Counted from the first letter of the stretch, positions 53,738 through 62,890 are shown. The stretch is DNA of 64,000 bases from Chryseobacterium sp. JM1 (GCF_000737715.1 NZ_JPRN01000005.1:310001-374000), one strand, 5' to 3'. Program-made: numbers and translations. Notes: generated by a model from the sequence alone, not told the origin.

Positions 53738-55432
53738 TTATTGAGTGATTTCATCTGTTACACAGCCTTCTGCGGCTGATGATACGGTGAGTGCATATTT
53801 ATACAGCAACCCTTTTTTTACTTTAAGTTCAGGTTTTTGCCATCCTTTTTTTCGCTGTTCGATTTCTTCTTCAGACACTTTGAGCTGTATGGTGTTATTT
53901 ACTGCGTCGATTTCAATGAGGTCATTGTCCTTTACAAAAGCGATCAGCCCACCTTCATAAGCTTCCGGAGTGATGTGTCCTACTACAAAACCATGGGTTC
54001 CACCACTGAATCTACCATCGGTAATTAAAGCTACACTTCCGCCCAGTCCTGCTCCGATCAGCGCGCTGGTAGGTTTCAGCATTTCCGGCATTCCCGGTGC
54101 CCCTTTTGGGCCTTCATGACGGATGACAATAACGTCTCCATGCTGAACTCTTCCATTTTCAATCCCTTTGATCAGGTCTTTTTCTCCATCGAATACCCTT
54201 GCTTTTCCAGAAAATTTTTCGCCTTCTTTCCCTGTGATTTTCGCAACACTCCCTCTCTCAGCGAGGTTTCCGTACAATATTCTTAAATGTCCAGTTTCTT
54301 TGATAGGATTTGATAAAGGTCTGATGATCTTTTGCTTTGTAAAATCAAGACCCGATACATTTTCAAGATTTTCAGCAATGGTTTTTCCGGTAACCGTTAA
54401 ACAGTCGCCATGCAATAAACCTTCTTCCAGCAAGTATTTCATGACAGCAGGTGTTCCTCCATGGTTATGAAGATCCTGCATCAGGTATTTTCCGCTCGGT
54501 TTAAGGTCTGCCAGTACCGGCGTGATGTCGCTCATCTTCTGAAAATCATCCTGAGTCACGGAGACACCTACACTTTTCGCCATTGCTATAAAATGCAGAA
54601 CGGCATTGGTACTGCCTCCAAGAATAATGATCAGACGAAGCGCATTTTCAAACGCTTTTCGCGTCATGATATCTGAAGGTTTGATATCTCTTTCCAGTAA
54701 TATTTTAATATACTTTCCTGCCTCCAGACATTCATTCTGCTTTTCATCACTTAATGCAGGATTGGAAGATGAATACGGAAGGCTCATCCCTAAAGCTTCT
54801 ATGGCCGAAGACATGGTATTGGCCGTATACATTCCCCCGCATGCTCCTGCTCCCGGACAGGAATTTTTAATCACTCCGTTGAAATCTTCTTCTGAAATTT
54901 CTCCGGCAATTTTCTTCCCTAAAGCTTCAAAAGCCGAAACAATATTAAGCGGTTCATTTTTATAACATCCCGGCGCGATTGTTCCTCCATAGACCATGAT
55001 GGACGGTCTGTCCAGTCTTCCCATCGCGATAATGGTTCCCGGCATATTCTTATCACAGCCCGGTAATGCAATGATTCCGTCATAATACTGTGCTCCGCAA
55101 ATGGCTTCGATACTGTCTGCAATCACATCGCGGCTTACCAGTGAATACCGCATTCCGTCTGTCCCGTTGCTCATCCCGTCGCTTACCCCTATGGTGTTGA
55201 ATATTAGTCCCGCAAGACCGTGATTCCAGGTTCCTTTTTTAACCACTTTAGCCAGGTCATTGAGGTGCATATTGCAGGTATTTCCGTCATATCCCATACT
55301 GGCAATACCGATCTGGGCCTTGTGCATATCTTCTTCTGTAAAGCCTATTCCGTAAAGCATTGCTTTTGCTGCGGGCTGTTCGCTGTTTTGTGTGAATGTT
55401 TTTGAATATTTATTTAACATATTATCCTGCAT
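53738..55432 (-). CDS. ilvD: Dihydroxy-acid dehydratase
   Basis: A 564-aa [Fe-S] dehydratase that makes the 2-oxo acids of valine and isoleucine. Cluster cysteines are in GCDKNMPGT near residue 128 and [13 protein letters not shown] near 199; the C-terminal [14 protein letters not shown] is intact. The ATG at 55420 (MLNKYSK) is the start most homologs would suggest; 55432 gives four extra residues. It is separated from ilvE by 198 bp, the only large gap in the operon, where a weak internal promoter is possible. Confidence 0.95.
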   Translation of the reverse strand: MQDNMLNKYSKTFTQNSEQPAAKAMLYGIGFTEEDMHKAQIGIASMGYDGNTCNMHLNDLAKVVKKGTWNHGLAGLIFNTIGVSDGMSNGTDGMRYSLVSRDVIADSIEAICGAQYYDGIIALPGCDKNMPGTIIAMGRLDRPSIMVYGGTIAPGCYKNEPLNIVSAFEALGKKIAGEISEEDFNGVIKNSCPGAGACGGMYTANTMSSAIEALGMSLPYSSSNPALSDEKQNECLEAGKYIKILLERDIKPSDIMTRKAFENALRLIIILGGSTNAVLHFIAMAKSVGVSVTQDDFQKMSDITPVLADLKPSGKYLMQDLHNHGGTPAVMKYLLEEGLLHGDCLTVTGKTIAENLENVSGLDFTKQKIIRPLSNPIKETGHLRILYGNLAERGSVAKITGKEGEKFSGKARVFDGEKDLIKGIENGRVQHGDVIVIRHEGPKGAPGMPEMLKPTSALIGAGLGGSVALITDGRFSGGTHGFVVGHITPEAYEGGLIAFVKDNDLIEIDAVNNTIQLKVSEEEIEQRKKGWQKPELKVKKGLLYKYALTVSSAAEGCVTDEITQ

Positions 55433-55515
55433 TTGCTGTTCTTATCCTCTCTGTGTGTATCCATAATTTCATTTTTTTTGGAATTCATCACTGAAGCTTT
55501 TCTTTAATTTTGGTC

Positions 55516-55523
55516 CAAAACTA
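55516..55523 (-). promoter_or_regulatory. Possible internal -7 element before ilvD
   Basis: TAGTTTTG on the minus strand in the ilvE-ilvD gap, 84 bp before the ilvD start. No -33 TTG nearby. If real it would let ilvDBNCA escape the attenuators. Confidence 0.25.
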
Positions 55524-55630
55524 CAGCTTGTAATCTCTTTTTTATTTTCATTTTTACGAAAACTACAATATTCAATTGTTTGAAAAACAGATGTATTTAA
55601 TTGATTACTAGTTATTTAAATTCTTTAAAT

Positions 55631-56503
55631 TTACAATGACAGAACTCTTACCAGTTTCTGATAGGCCTGCTGTACTTTTCCACTTGCCGTATCCTCCCAG
55701 ATTTTGGTGAAAGGAACATCATCCAAAGAATCCAACGCTACAATTTCAGCGGCCGTACCACAGAAGAAAGCGGCATCAGCTCCTCTCATTTCTTCAGGCT
55801 TAAAGAAGGTTTCTTTAACGGGAATATTCAGTTCACTGCATATTTCAAACACCGTCTGTCTTGTGATTCCAGGTAGTATACTTCCTTTTGCAGGCGTAAA
55901 TAATGTTCCGTCTTTTTCGTAGAATATATTGGCACCTGAGCTTTCAGCTACATTTCCGTTTTCATCAAGTAAGAGGGCTTCGTCATAGCCTTTGTCTTTG
56001 GCATCCTGACAAGCCAGAATAGAATTGACGTAATGTCCGCCTACTTTGGCTTCCACTTTAAAAGCATTTGGATTTGGACGCTGAAAACCTGAGGTCATGA
56101 TTTTCATTTTGTCTGCGAGATAGCCGTTGCTCCATTCCCAGGCAAGCAGGGAGAGGTAGGATTTTTGTCCTTTTGAAAGGGACATATTGGGCGAACAGGT
56201 TACCAACGGGCGGATGTAAGCATCTTTGAATCCGTTACGTTCCAAAAGTTCATAGGTAAGATCTGTCAGTTCACTGACTGAATAATCAAACGGGATATAC
56301 ATCATTTCTGCTGATCTTTTCAGTCTTTCGTAATGTTCTTCTGCTTTAAAAATTTTGGTTCCGTATTCGGTATTGTAGGATTTTATGCCTTCAAAAACGG
56401 AGTAACCGTAGTGAAGTGACTGTCCGTAGAGATTCATTCCTGCTTCTTCTGCCTTGAGGAAATTTCCATCAAAATACACGATCGTTTTGTCGCTGTAATA
56501 CAT
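55631..56503 (-). CDS. ilvE: Branched-chain amino acid aminotransferase
   Basis: A 290-aa PLP fold-type IV transaminase that catalyses the last step to Ile, Val and Leu. Motifs: FDGNFLKAEEAGMNLYGQSL, HYGYSVFEG, the PLP lysine in KVEAKVGGHYVNS (near residue 158), EALLLDENGNVAESSGANIF and KGSILPGITR. First gene of the operon ilvE-D-B-N-C-A. Two tandem attenuators lie in its leader (56537-56802). Confidence 0.95.
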   Translation of the reverse strand: MYYSDKTIVYFDGNFLKAEEAGMNLYGQSLHYGYSVFEGIKSYNTEYGTKIFKAEEHYERLKRSAEMMYIPFDYSVSELTDLTYELLERNGFKDAYIRPLVTCSPNMSLSKGQKSYLSLLAWEWSNGYLADKMKIMTSGFQRPNPNAFKVEAKVGGHYVNSILACQDAKDKGYDEALLLDENGNVAESSGANIFYEKDGTLFTPAKGSILPGITRQTVFEICSELNIPVKETFFKPEEMRGADAAFFCGTAAEIVALDSLDDVPFTKIWEDTASGKVQQAYQKLVRVLSL

Positions 56504-56536
56504 TATTTAGGGTTTTAAAAATTAACAAATGGGTAT

Positions 56537-56567
56537 AAAAAAAGCCCTCTCACGATGTGAGAGGGCT
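56537..56567 (-). terminator. ilv attenuator 2: intrinsic terminator
   Basis: A perfect 11-bp stem (agccctctcac / gtgagagggct on the plus strand) with a 3-nt loop and seven T on the minus strand, 34 bp before ilvE. The hexamer tctcac recurs at 56595-56600, overlapping the leader-2 stop, and can form the competing antiterminator. Confidence 0.92.
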
Positions 56568-56596
56568 CAAATATGTACAGTCATACTCTATCCTTC

Positions 56597-56653
56597 TCAC
56601 CAAAGCAAGGGAATAATAATGACGATAATAATTACTGTTAATAACTGATCCAT
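56597..56653 (-). CDS. ilv leader peptide 2
   Basis: An 18-aa frame, MDQLLTVIIIVIIIPLLW, with 12 of 18 residues Ile, Leu or Val, including I-I-I-V-I-I-I. It sits between terminator 1 and terminator 2 upstream of ilvE. Its stop codon overlaps GUGAGA, which can pair with the 5' arm of terminator 2. A ribosome reaching the stop would cover that segment and let the terminator fold; one stalled in the Ile/Val run would leave it free. This is the classical attenuation layout. Confidence 0.88.
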   Translation of the reverse strand: MDQLLTVIIIVIIIPLLW

Positions 56654-56663
56654 AATTTCTGAA

Positions 56664-56696
56664 ATAAAAAAAAGCCGCTTCAAAATGAAACGGCTT
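56664..56696 (-). terminator. ilv attenuator 1: intrinsic terminator
   Basis: On the minus strand AAGCCGTTTC / GAAGCGGCTT forms a 10-bp stem (one G-U) with loop ATTTT and an eight-T tract. The 8-mer gccgcttc in its 3' arm is repeated exactly at 56726-56733 inside leader 1, which gives the antiterminator partner. Confidence 0.92.
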
Positions 56697-56718
56697 ATAT
56701 AATTTAAATTAAAATATT

Positions 56719-56802
56719 TTACAATGCCGCTTCCTTACTGCTGTTTACCACAACAATAATGTTAGAAATGACAATAATATTTTTCTGATTCGTAAAATTC
56801 AT
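56719..56802 (-). CDS. ilv leader peptide 1
   Basis: A 27-aa frame beginning MNFTNQKN with the run IIVISNIIVVV in the middle and ending NSSKEAAL. Ten residues are Ile, Val or Leu. Codons 24-26 (GAA GCG GCA) form the segment that can pair with the 5' arm of terminator 1. A Bacteroidota promoter ends only 4 bp before the ATG, so the transcript may begin at or near the start codon. Confidence 0.85.
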   Translation of the reverse strand: MNFTNQKNIIVISNIIVVVNSSKEAAL

Positions 56803-56806
56803 ACTG

Positions 56807-56836
56807 CAAATGTATTAATTTTTAAATACTGAGCAA
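56807..56836 (-). promoter_or_regulatory. Promoter of the ilv operon
   Basis: On the minus strand TTG (56836-56834), 19 bp, then TACATTTG (56814-56807): an exact match to TTG-N(17-23)-TAnnTTTG. It lies between the folP stop and leader 1. The transcript start is predicted near 56803-56800. Confidence 0.65.
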
Positions 56837-56842
56837 GTTTTT

Positions 56843-57730
56843 TTAACACTTTTTATTTTTTTCGCAAAACTGTCTGATGGTTATTGCGGCTTCTACCACA
56901 TCATGTACTCTTAAAATTTTAGCGCCCTGCTCCAGAACTTTCCAGTGAAGTTTCTGCGTTTCTTCATTGATTTCCATTGGAGATTTCCCAAGCGGTTTAT
57001 AGATAAATGATTTCCTGGAAATACCGATCAGTAAAGGAAATTTTCCGAAGCCTAAATACTCAGTTTCACCGATCATTTTCATCTGATCTTCCACTGTTTT
57101 TCCGAAACCGAAACCGGGATCGAGGATGATGTCTTTTACTCCTTTTTCGAGAAGCTCATTGGTCTTTTTAGAAAAATAAAGGTTAACTTCCAGAGTAATG
57201 TCCTCAAATTTAACTTTGTCATGCATCGTTTCGTAAGATGGATTCACATGCATCAGAATGTAGGGAAGCTTCGTTTCGGCAGCGGCATCAAACATTTTAT
57301 CGTCATACTGTCCGCCGGAAATGTCATTGATCATGTCAATTCCTTCATTAAAGCCGAATTTTACCGTTTCAGCATAAAACGTATCCAGCGATATCAGGGC
57401 TTCAGGAAATTCTTTTTTGATCAGAGAAATCATGTTCCCTATTCTGTCTATTTCCTCTTTGCTGCTCAGAAATTCAGCATTCGGACGTGTGGATTGCGGC
57501 CCGATGTCTATGATCTCCGCTCCGTCTTTCAAAAGTTTCTCTGCGTGCTCCAACGCTGATTTTTCACTATTGAATTTCCCACCATCGGAAAAAGAATCCG
57601 GGGTAAGATTGAGGATGCCCATGATTTTTGGGATGTCGAGTTCTACCAGCCTTCCGTTGCAGTTGATGGAGTGGAAAGGTTGGAGAGTTTTAGAGTTGGA
57701 GGGTTGGAGAGTTTCGGAGTTTGAAAGCAT
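56843..57730 (-). CDS. folP: Dihydropteroate synthase
   Basis: A 295-aa enzyme of folate synthesis that joins p-aminobenzoate to dihydropterin pyrophosphate. The TIM barrel begins KIMGILNLTPDSFSDGG, then INDISGGQ (near residue 141), DPGFGFGKTVEDQ (near 216), and a C-terminal RVHDVVEA. The first ~18 residues (MLSNSETLQPSNSKTLQP) do not belong to the family and are translated from the intergenic low-complexity repeat. The ATG at 57730 is nevertheless the only usable start, because no ATG, GTG or TTG lies in frame between it and the conserved core. Confidence 0.94.
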   Translation of the reverse strand: MLSNSETLQPSNSKTLQPFHSINCNGRLVELDIPKIMGILNLTPDSFSDGGKFNSEKSALEHAEKLLKDGAEIIDIGPQSTRPNAEFLSSKEEIDRIGNMISLIKKEFPEALISLDTFYAETVKFGFNEGIDMINDISGGQYDDKMFDAAAETKLPYILMHVNPSYETMHDKVKFEDITLEVNLYFSKKTNELLEKGVKDIILDPGFGFGKTVEDQMKMIGETEYLGFGKFPLLIGISRKSFIYKPLGKSPMEINEETQKLHWKVLEQGAKILRVHDVVEAAITIRQFCEKNKKC

Positions 57731-58146
57731 TCTTTGTTTAGGGTTGATAAGTGATACTATTCTGCAAAATTAAGACTTATTGTGGAATGTTGCTAGTTGT
57801 CAGTTGCTAGTTGCTAGTTGTCAGTTGCTAGTTGTTAGTTGTTAGTTGCTGGTTTGTTATTCGTTGATAAGAGCTTGCGTAGAAACGAATATTCTTTTAG
57901 ATAGAAATTAAATTTAGAATCTCTTCATTTTAAAATTTCCTGACAAGAACCAGCAACTGACAACCAGCGACCAACTCTCCTACTCTCAAACCCTCTCACC
58001 CCGAATCCCGCACCCCGTGACTCTAAAACCCTCCGACGCTCGAACTCTCCAACTCTCCAACTCAAACCCCAAACTCTGACAAAAATCAATGCCCGATTCC
58101 CGCTACCTAAAACCGAATTCGTATATTTGGGAGATTAAGAGAATTT
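57731..58146. repeat. Low-complexity repeat tract between folP and DUF1599
   Basis: gttgctagttgtcagttgc wording (57783-57850), its complement ccagcaactgacaaccagcg (57954-57974), then ctccaactctccaactc-type wording (57975-58077). The same vocabulary is at 1295-1322, 26480-26600, 28780-28832 and 30330-30370. No frame or RNA gene is visible in this 416-bp gap. Confidence 0.75.
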
Positions 58147-58710
58147 ATGTCAAAAACATCAGTACAGTTCGGGAAAGTGATCAGTGAGTGTCGTGATCTT
58201 TTCAGTAAAAAATTGCAGGATTACGGCGCAGCATGGAGGGTTTTAAGACCCAGTTCTATTACGGATCAGATTTACATCAAGGTAAACAGGATCCGTACGC
58301 TTCAGATGACGGATAAAAAAATGGTAGATGAAAGCGAGGAAGACGAATTCATTGCGATTGTCAACTACTCTATTATCGGACTTATTCAGCTTGAAAAAGG
58401 ACTTTCTAATGATTTTAACGAAAATAAGGAGGAAGTTTTAAGCCTTTACGATAAGTATTCTAATGATGCACAGGCTTTAATGGAAAGAAAAAATCATGAC
58501 TACGGTGAAGCGTGGAGGGATATGAGAATTTCTTCCATTACTGATCTTATTTATCAGAAAGTACTGAGAACGAAGCAGATTGAAGACAACCAGGGAAAAA
58601 CTATTGTTTCTGAAGGTCTGGATGCGAACTATTTCGATATGCTGAATTATGCTGTTTTCTGTCTGATCAAGTTCTCTGAAAAAGAAAATATTTCCGAAAC
58701 CCAAAAATAA
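58147..58710 (+). CDS. DUF1599 family protein
   Basis: A 187-aa soluble protein made of two related halves. Each half contains the motif D-Y-G-x-A-W-R (QDYGAAWRVLRPSSITDQIY and HDYGEAWRDMRISSITDLIY) followed by helices. This is the DUF1599 family of Bacteroidota, which looks like a duplicated nucleotide-binding helical fold; function unknown. It lies 6 bp before the DoxX-type gene and next to folP and tpiA, a neighbourhood I recall as common in the phylum. Confidence 0.88.
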   Translation: MSKTSVQFGKVISECRDLFSKKLQDYGAAWRVLRPSSITDQIYIKVNRIRTLQMTDKKMVDESEEDEFIAIVNYSIIGLIQLEKGLSNDFNENKEEVLSLYDKYSNDAQALMERKNHDYGEAWRDMRISSITDLIYQKVLRTKQIEDNQGKTIVSEGLDANYFDMLNYAVFCLIKFSEKENISETQK

Positions 58711-58716
58711 ATTACT

Positions 58717-59829
58717 ATGATCAAAGGTTTATTACGCTTTATTATTGCTGTTATCTTTATTCTATCCGGCTTTGTAAAGGCTGTGGATCTGGTAGGATTT
58801 TCTTTCAAAATGGAAGAATATTTCGCGCCATCGGTTTTCAATATGCCCTTTCTGGAAAAATTTGCACTTCTGTTCTCGGTCATTGTGGTCGTACTGGAGC
58901 TTTTCTTAGGATTTATGCTGTTGCTAAAACTGAAGCTTAAGTTCACACTTTCAGCGTTAATTGCCCTTTGTATCTTCTTTGGGTTTCTTACTTTTTATTC
59001 TGCCTATTACAATGTGGTGACGGATTGCGGATGTTTTGGAGACGCTATCAAGTTTACGCCATGGCAGAGTTTTATGAAAGACATTGTGCTTCTTGTCGGT
59101 CTTATTATCGTGTTTATCCTTTACAGAAAGGAGTTCCGTAAAAAAGATGTATACAGCAGCGACAATACGAAAGAGCCTTCCGGAAAGTTCAGATATGCTC
59201 TTTTAGGACTTTTTTCTGTGATCATGATTTACATTATGGCTCAGGGAATTATGCACGAACCACTGATCGATTTCCGTGATTATAAAATCGGAACGAATAT
59301 TAAAACTGAAAAGGAAAAAATCAATAAAAATCCTTCTGAATACAAGACTTTTTATTCCCTTAAAAACCAAAAGACGGGAGAAGTTTTAAAGGTAAATCAG
59401 GACGATTATATTAAAGAAACAAAATACTGGGCGGAAGGTTCTCCATGGAAAATTGAGGAAGGAAAAAATGAATCTGTTATGACGAAAGAAGGTTATCAAT
59501 CTGAGATCGTTAAATTCAAAATTGAAGATCCTACAGGGGTAGATCTGACAGACGAAATCATCAATGCACCGAAAGCTGTTCTGGTATTTTCATATCATCC
59601 AAAAGAGGTTTCCGCTGATCTTATTCAGAAACTTGAGACTAAAGTGAATACTCAAAAAGGAGCTGTCATCTACGGTGTTTCTACAGATCACAACACCTTT
59701 AAAACCATTAAAAATGCCATGATGGACGCGACTGCCATCAAAACTATTGCGAGAAGCAATCCGTTTGTACTCATCCTTGAGAAAGGGAAAATCGTGGACA
59801 AGCAGCCCGCGAAAGACTATGTTGATTAG
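58717..59829 (+). CDS. BT_3928-type DoxX membrane protein
   Basis: A 370-aa protein with four membrane spans in the first ~140 residues (DoxX/MauE-like: IIAVIFILSGFVKAVDLVGF, and DCGCFGD near residue 107 between spans). A fifth span near residue 165 is followed by a C-terminal soluble domain of about 200 residues, possibly thioredoxin-like. The DCGCFGD cysteines suggest redox work. It follows DUF1599 by 6 bp. Function of the family unknown. Confidence 0.85.
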   Translation: MIKGLLRFIIAVIFILSGFVKAVDLVGFSFKMEEYFAPSVFNMPFLEKFALLFSVIVVVLELFLGFMLLLKLKLKFTLSALIALCIFFGFLTFYSAYYNVVTDCGCFGDAIKFTPWQSFMKDIVLLVGLIIVFILYRKEFRKKDVYSSDNTKEPSGKFRYALLGLFSVIMIYIMAQGIMHEPLIDFRDYKIGTNIKTEKEKINKNPSEYKTFYSLKNQKTGEVLKVNQDDYIKETKYWAEGSPWKIEEGKNESVMTKEGYQSEIVKFKIEDPTGVDLTDEIINAPKAVLVFSYHPKEVSADLIQKLETKVNTQKGAVIYGVSTDHNTFKTIKNAMMDATAIKTIARSNPFVLILEKGKIVDKQPAKDYVD

Positions 59830-59830
59830 G

Positions 59831-59965
59831 GTGAATGAGTGAATGGTGAATTGTGAATTTTAAATTAAAACGAATCACAAAACACGAACCTCGAAACCTC
59901 GTATCTCGCAACCAAATCAACAGCCAACAATCCAATTTAAACACTAAACTTAAACATACATTAAC
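59831..59965. repeat. Intergenic word repeat
   Basis: gtgaatgagtgaatggtga, then ttgtgaattttaaatt and aaaacacgaacctcgaaacc, related to the gtgaatggtcaatt family at 18585, 23369, 28654 and 30440. Confidence 0.6.
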
Positions 59966-59967
59966 AA

Positions 59968-60318
59968 ATGCAAAAATCAAATAAATCCATTGCCGGTTAT
60001 CATCTTTTAATGATTCTTTCTTCTGTAGACGGAGAATTTGCTCCTGAAGAAGGAATGCTGATTCAGCAGTATATGGCAGACGAATTTCCGTTCAGAATGA
60101 ATCTTGACAATGAACTGGAAACACTGGCTCTTTTGCAGCCTGAAGAATGGAAAGACCACTTTGAATTTCACGCAAGATGTTTCTTTGACGACTCTACGGA
60201 TGATGAGCGCGTAAAATTTGCACAATTTGCTAAAACCCTGATCAAAGCTGATAACAAAGTGACTGATGAGGAGCATACTTTCTACAGGCTTTTGAAGAAT
60301 CTGTGGAATTTGGCCTAA
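59968..60318 (+). CDS. TerB-like protein
   Basis: A 116-aa acidic helical protein resembling the TerB/DUF533-like helical fold (SIAGYHLLMILSSVDGEFAPEE, and ADNKVTDEEHTFYRLL with the paired D-x-x-V-x-x-E-E motif). TerB members are linked to tellurite or stress response, but small homologs like this one are uncharacterised. It precedes the oligopeptidase gene by 27 bp. Confidence 0.65.
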   Translation: MQKSNKSIAGYHLLMILSSVDGEFAPEEGMLIQQYMADEFPFRMNLDNELETLALLQPEEWKDHFEFHARCFFDDSTDDERVKFAQFAKTLIKADNKVTDEEHTFYRLLKNLWNLA

Positions 60319-60345
60319 ACCAGACACCAAAAAACAAAGCATATT

Positions 60346-62472
60346 ATGAAAAAATTTTATCTGGGAATATTAATTATGAGTGCTTCTACGATACAATCTC
60401 AAAAATTCCCTGCTTTAAAAGCCCCGATCGCTGAAAAGCAGGAACACATCCGGGAAATTCACGGAGATAAAGTAAATGATCCGTATTACTGGATGATCGA
60501 TTATTTCAAAAAAGGAAAAGATTCCACGAAAGTTGTTGATTATCTGAAAGCTGAAAACACCTATTGGGAAGGCATGATGAAGGATACTGAACCTTTCAGG
60601 GAAAAGCTTTTCCAGGAAATGAAAGCCCGTATTAAAGAGAAAGATGAATCTGTGCCTGTTTTTGAAAACGGATACTATTATTATACCCGTACAGAAGCCG
60701 GAAAACAATACTTCAAATACTGCAGAAAAAAAGGAAGTCTTACTGCTCCGGAAGAGATTCTTCTGGACATAGATAAGCTTGCGGAAGGTCACCCGTATTA
60801 CAGTGCTACCGGTTTCAGCATCAGCCCGGACAATAACAAACTGGTGTATGGTGTTGACGATGTTTCCAGAAGACAGTATACTTTGTTTTTAAAGGACCTT
60901 ACCACCGGAAAAACAACTGATCTGGGTATTAAAAATACAGAAGGTTCCGCAGAATGGGCGAATGACAATAAAACGATTTTTTACACAGAAAACAATCCGG
61001 TTACCCTTTTATCAGAAAAAATTAAGAAACATACACTGGGAACTGATCCTGGTAAAGATGTGACGGTTTACGAGGAAAAGGATAAAACGAATTATATCTC
61101 AGTATATAAATCCAAAAATCACAAATTCATCCTGATTTATTCCGGAGCTACCACTTCTTCTGAAACAAGGTATCTGGATGCTGACCAACCGAACGGAACA
61201 TTCAAAGTTTTCCAGCCGAGAATGAAGAATGTTTTGTATACGATCACGCCTTTGGAAGACAAATTCCTGATCAGAACGAATAAGGATGCGCTTAACTTTA
61301 AAATAGCGGAAACGCCTTTGGATAAAACTGGTGTTGAGAACTGGAAAGATTTTATTCCGCACAGAAGCGATGTCTTGATGCAGGCTGTGAGTGCCTTTAA
61401 AAATTATCTGGTTTTCAGTGAAAGACAGAACGGACTTACCCAGTTGGTTATTTATGACAGAAAAACAGCCAAGAAAGAGGCGCTGACATTTGACGAACCG
61501 GCTTACACCATTTCTTCACTGGAAAACCCGGAATACAATACGGATAATTTCCGTTTTGGGTACACTTCTATGATTACACCTGTTTCTCAATTTGAGCAGG
61601 ATTTAAAGACCGGAAAAAGAACATTACTGAAACAGCAGGAAGTACTTGGCGGTTATGCAAAAGATGAATATACTACTGAAAGACTTTTTGCAACGGCAAA
61701 AGACGGTACAAAAATTCCGATCTCTATTGTTTATAAAAAAGGATACAAGAAGGACGGAAACAGTCCGTTGCTTCTTTATGCATATGGATCTTACGGAAAC
61801 TCTATGGATGCGTCTTTCAGCAGTACAAGACTGAGTCTTCTGAACAGAGGTTTTGCCTTTGCCATCGCTCACATCCGTGGCGGCCAGGAAATGGGAAGAC
61901 AATGGTATGAAGACGGAAAAATGATGAAAAAGAAGAATACGTTTACCGATTTCATCGATGCAGGAGAATATTTGGTTAAGGAAAAATACACATCACCAAA
62001 ACATCTGTATGCTCAGGGCGGAAGCGCCGGAGGTCTGTTGATGGGTGCTGTAGCGAATATGAGCCCGAATTTATGGAATGGGGTGATTTCACAGGTTCCT
62101 TTCGTGGATGTAGTTAATACCATGCTTGATGAAAGTATTCCATTAACGACCAACGAATATGACGAATGGGGAAATCCAAACAATAAGGAAGCTTATTTTT
62201 ACATGAAATCTTATTCACCTTACGAAAATATCGAAAAGAAAAAATATCCTAACATCTTAGTAACTACAGGACTTCATGATTCCCAGGTTCAGTATTTTGA
62301 GCCAGCAAAATGGGTCTCCAAGCTTAGGGATATGAAAACTGATAAAAACGTATTGCTATTAAAAACGGACATGAATTATGGCCATGGTGGTGCTTCGGGA
62401 AGATTTGATTACCTGAAGGATATTTCCCTGGTGTATGCTTTCATGTTTAAACTGGAAGGGATTGATAAATAA
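60346..62472 (+). CDS. Prolyl oligopeptidase-family peptidase (oligopeptidase B-like, S9)
   Basis: A 708-aa serine peptidase with a probable signal peptide (about the first 20 residues). A seven-bladed propeller (about residues 80-430) covers the C-terminal hydrolase domain. The nucleophile Ser is near residue 560 in QGGSAGGLL, the acid Asp in TGLHDSQVQYFEPAKW near 647, and the His in GHGGASGRFDYL near 685. These features favour oligopeptidase B/protease II (cuts after Arg/Lys) over strict prolyl specificity. Probably periplasmic. Confidence 0.9.
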   Translation: MKKFYLGILIMSASTIQSQKFPALKAPIAEKQEHIREIHGDKVNDPYYWMIDYFKKGKDSTKVVDYLKAENTYWEGMMKDTEPFREKLFQEMKARIKEKDESVPVFENGYYYYTRTEAGKQYFKYCRKKGSLTAPEEILLDIDKLAEGHPYYSATGFSISPDNNKLVYGVDDVSRRQYTLFLKDLTTGKTTDLGIKNTEGSAEWANDNKTIFYTENNPVTLLSEKIKKHTLGTDPGKDVTVYEEKDKTNYISVYKSKNHKFILIYSGATTSSETRYLDADQPNGTFKVFQPRMKNVLYTITPLEDKFLIRTNKDALNFKIAETPLDKTGVENWKDFIPHRSDVLMQAVSAFKNYLVFSERQNGLTQLVIYDRKTAKKEALTFDEPAYTISSLENPEYNTDNFRFGYTSMITPVSQFEQDLKTGKRTLLKQQEVLGGYAKDEYTTERLFATAKDGTKIPISIVYKKGYKKDGNSPLLLYAYGSYGNSMDASFSSTRLSLLNRGFAFAIAHIRGGQEMGRQWYEDGKMMKKKNTFTDFIDAGEYLVKEKYTSPKHLYAQGGSAGGLLMGAVANMSPNLWNGVISQVPFVDVVNTMLDESIPLTTNEYDEWGNPNNKEAYFYMKSYSPYENIEKKKYPNILVTTGLHDSQVQYFEPAKWVSKLRDMKTDKNVLLLKTDMNYGHGGASGRFDYLKDISLVYAFMFKLEGIDK

Positions 62473-62512
62473 TTAAATATCACGCAGATTTTGCGAATTT
62501 TGCAGATTGACA
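62473..62512. repeat. atctgcg-type repeat, left side of the GxxExxY gene
   Basis: cacgcagattttgcgaatt then ttgcagattg; a complementary-word partner lies just after the gene at 62891-62930 (aatctgc, then aaaatctgcgcgaaat). Confidence 0.6.
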
Positions 62513-62890
62513 ATGACAGAAAATGAAATTTCATACATTGTTCGAAAATGTATTTTTAATGTTTATAATCAATTAGGTCCTGGCTTGCTTGAATCTATAT
62601 ATCAAAATATACTTATATATGAACTAGAGCAAAATGGATTAAATGTAAAATCAGAAGTTATACTTCCTGTTTATTACGACAATAAAAAATTTGATTTAAA
62701 CTTTAAAATCGATATTTTAGTAGAAGAGAAGGTAGTTTTGGAACTAAAATCAGTAAAAGAATTAGAAGCTATTCACTACAAACAACTTTACACTTATTTA
62801 AAACTATCTGATAAAAAATTAGGAATGCTAATTAATTTTAATACAACAAATATTATGGATAGTATAAAAAGAGTCGTTAATAATCTTTAA
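62513..62890 (+). CDS. GxxExxY protein (putative nuclease fold)
   Basis: 125 aa from the ATG at 62513. The family-naming motif is in GPGLLESIY (near residue 23-31), and a PD-(D/E)xK-like D...ExK pattern is in KIDILVEEKVVLELKSV (near residue 63-79). The function of the family is unproven; the nuclease-like core is an inference from the motif. Base composition is much more AT-rich than the neighbouring oligopeptidase and tpiA genes, and the gene is bracketed by atctgcg repeats, suggesting it was inserted as a unit. Confidence 0.85.
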   Translation: MTENEISYIVRKCIFNVYNQLGPGLLESIYQNILIYELEQNGLNVKSEVILPVYYDNKKFDLNFKIDILVEEKVVLELKSVKELEAIHYKQLYTYLKLSDKKLGMLINFNTTNIMDSIKRVVNNL

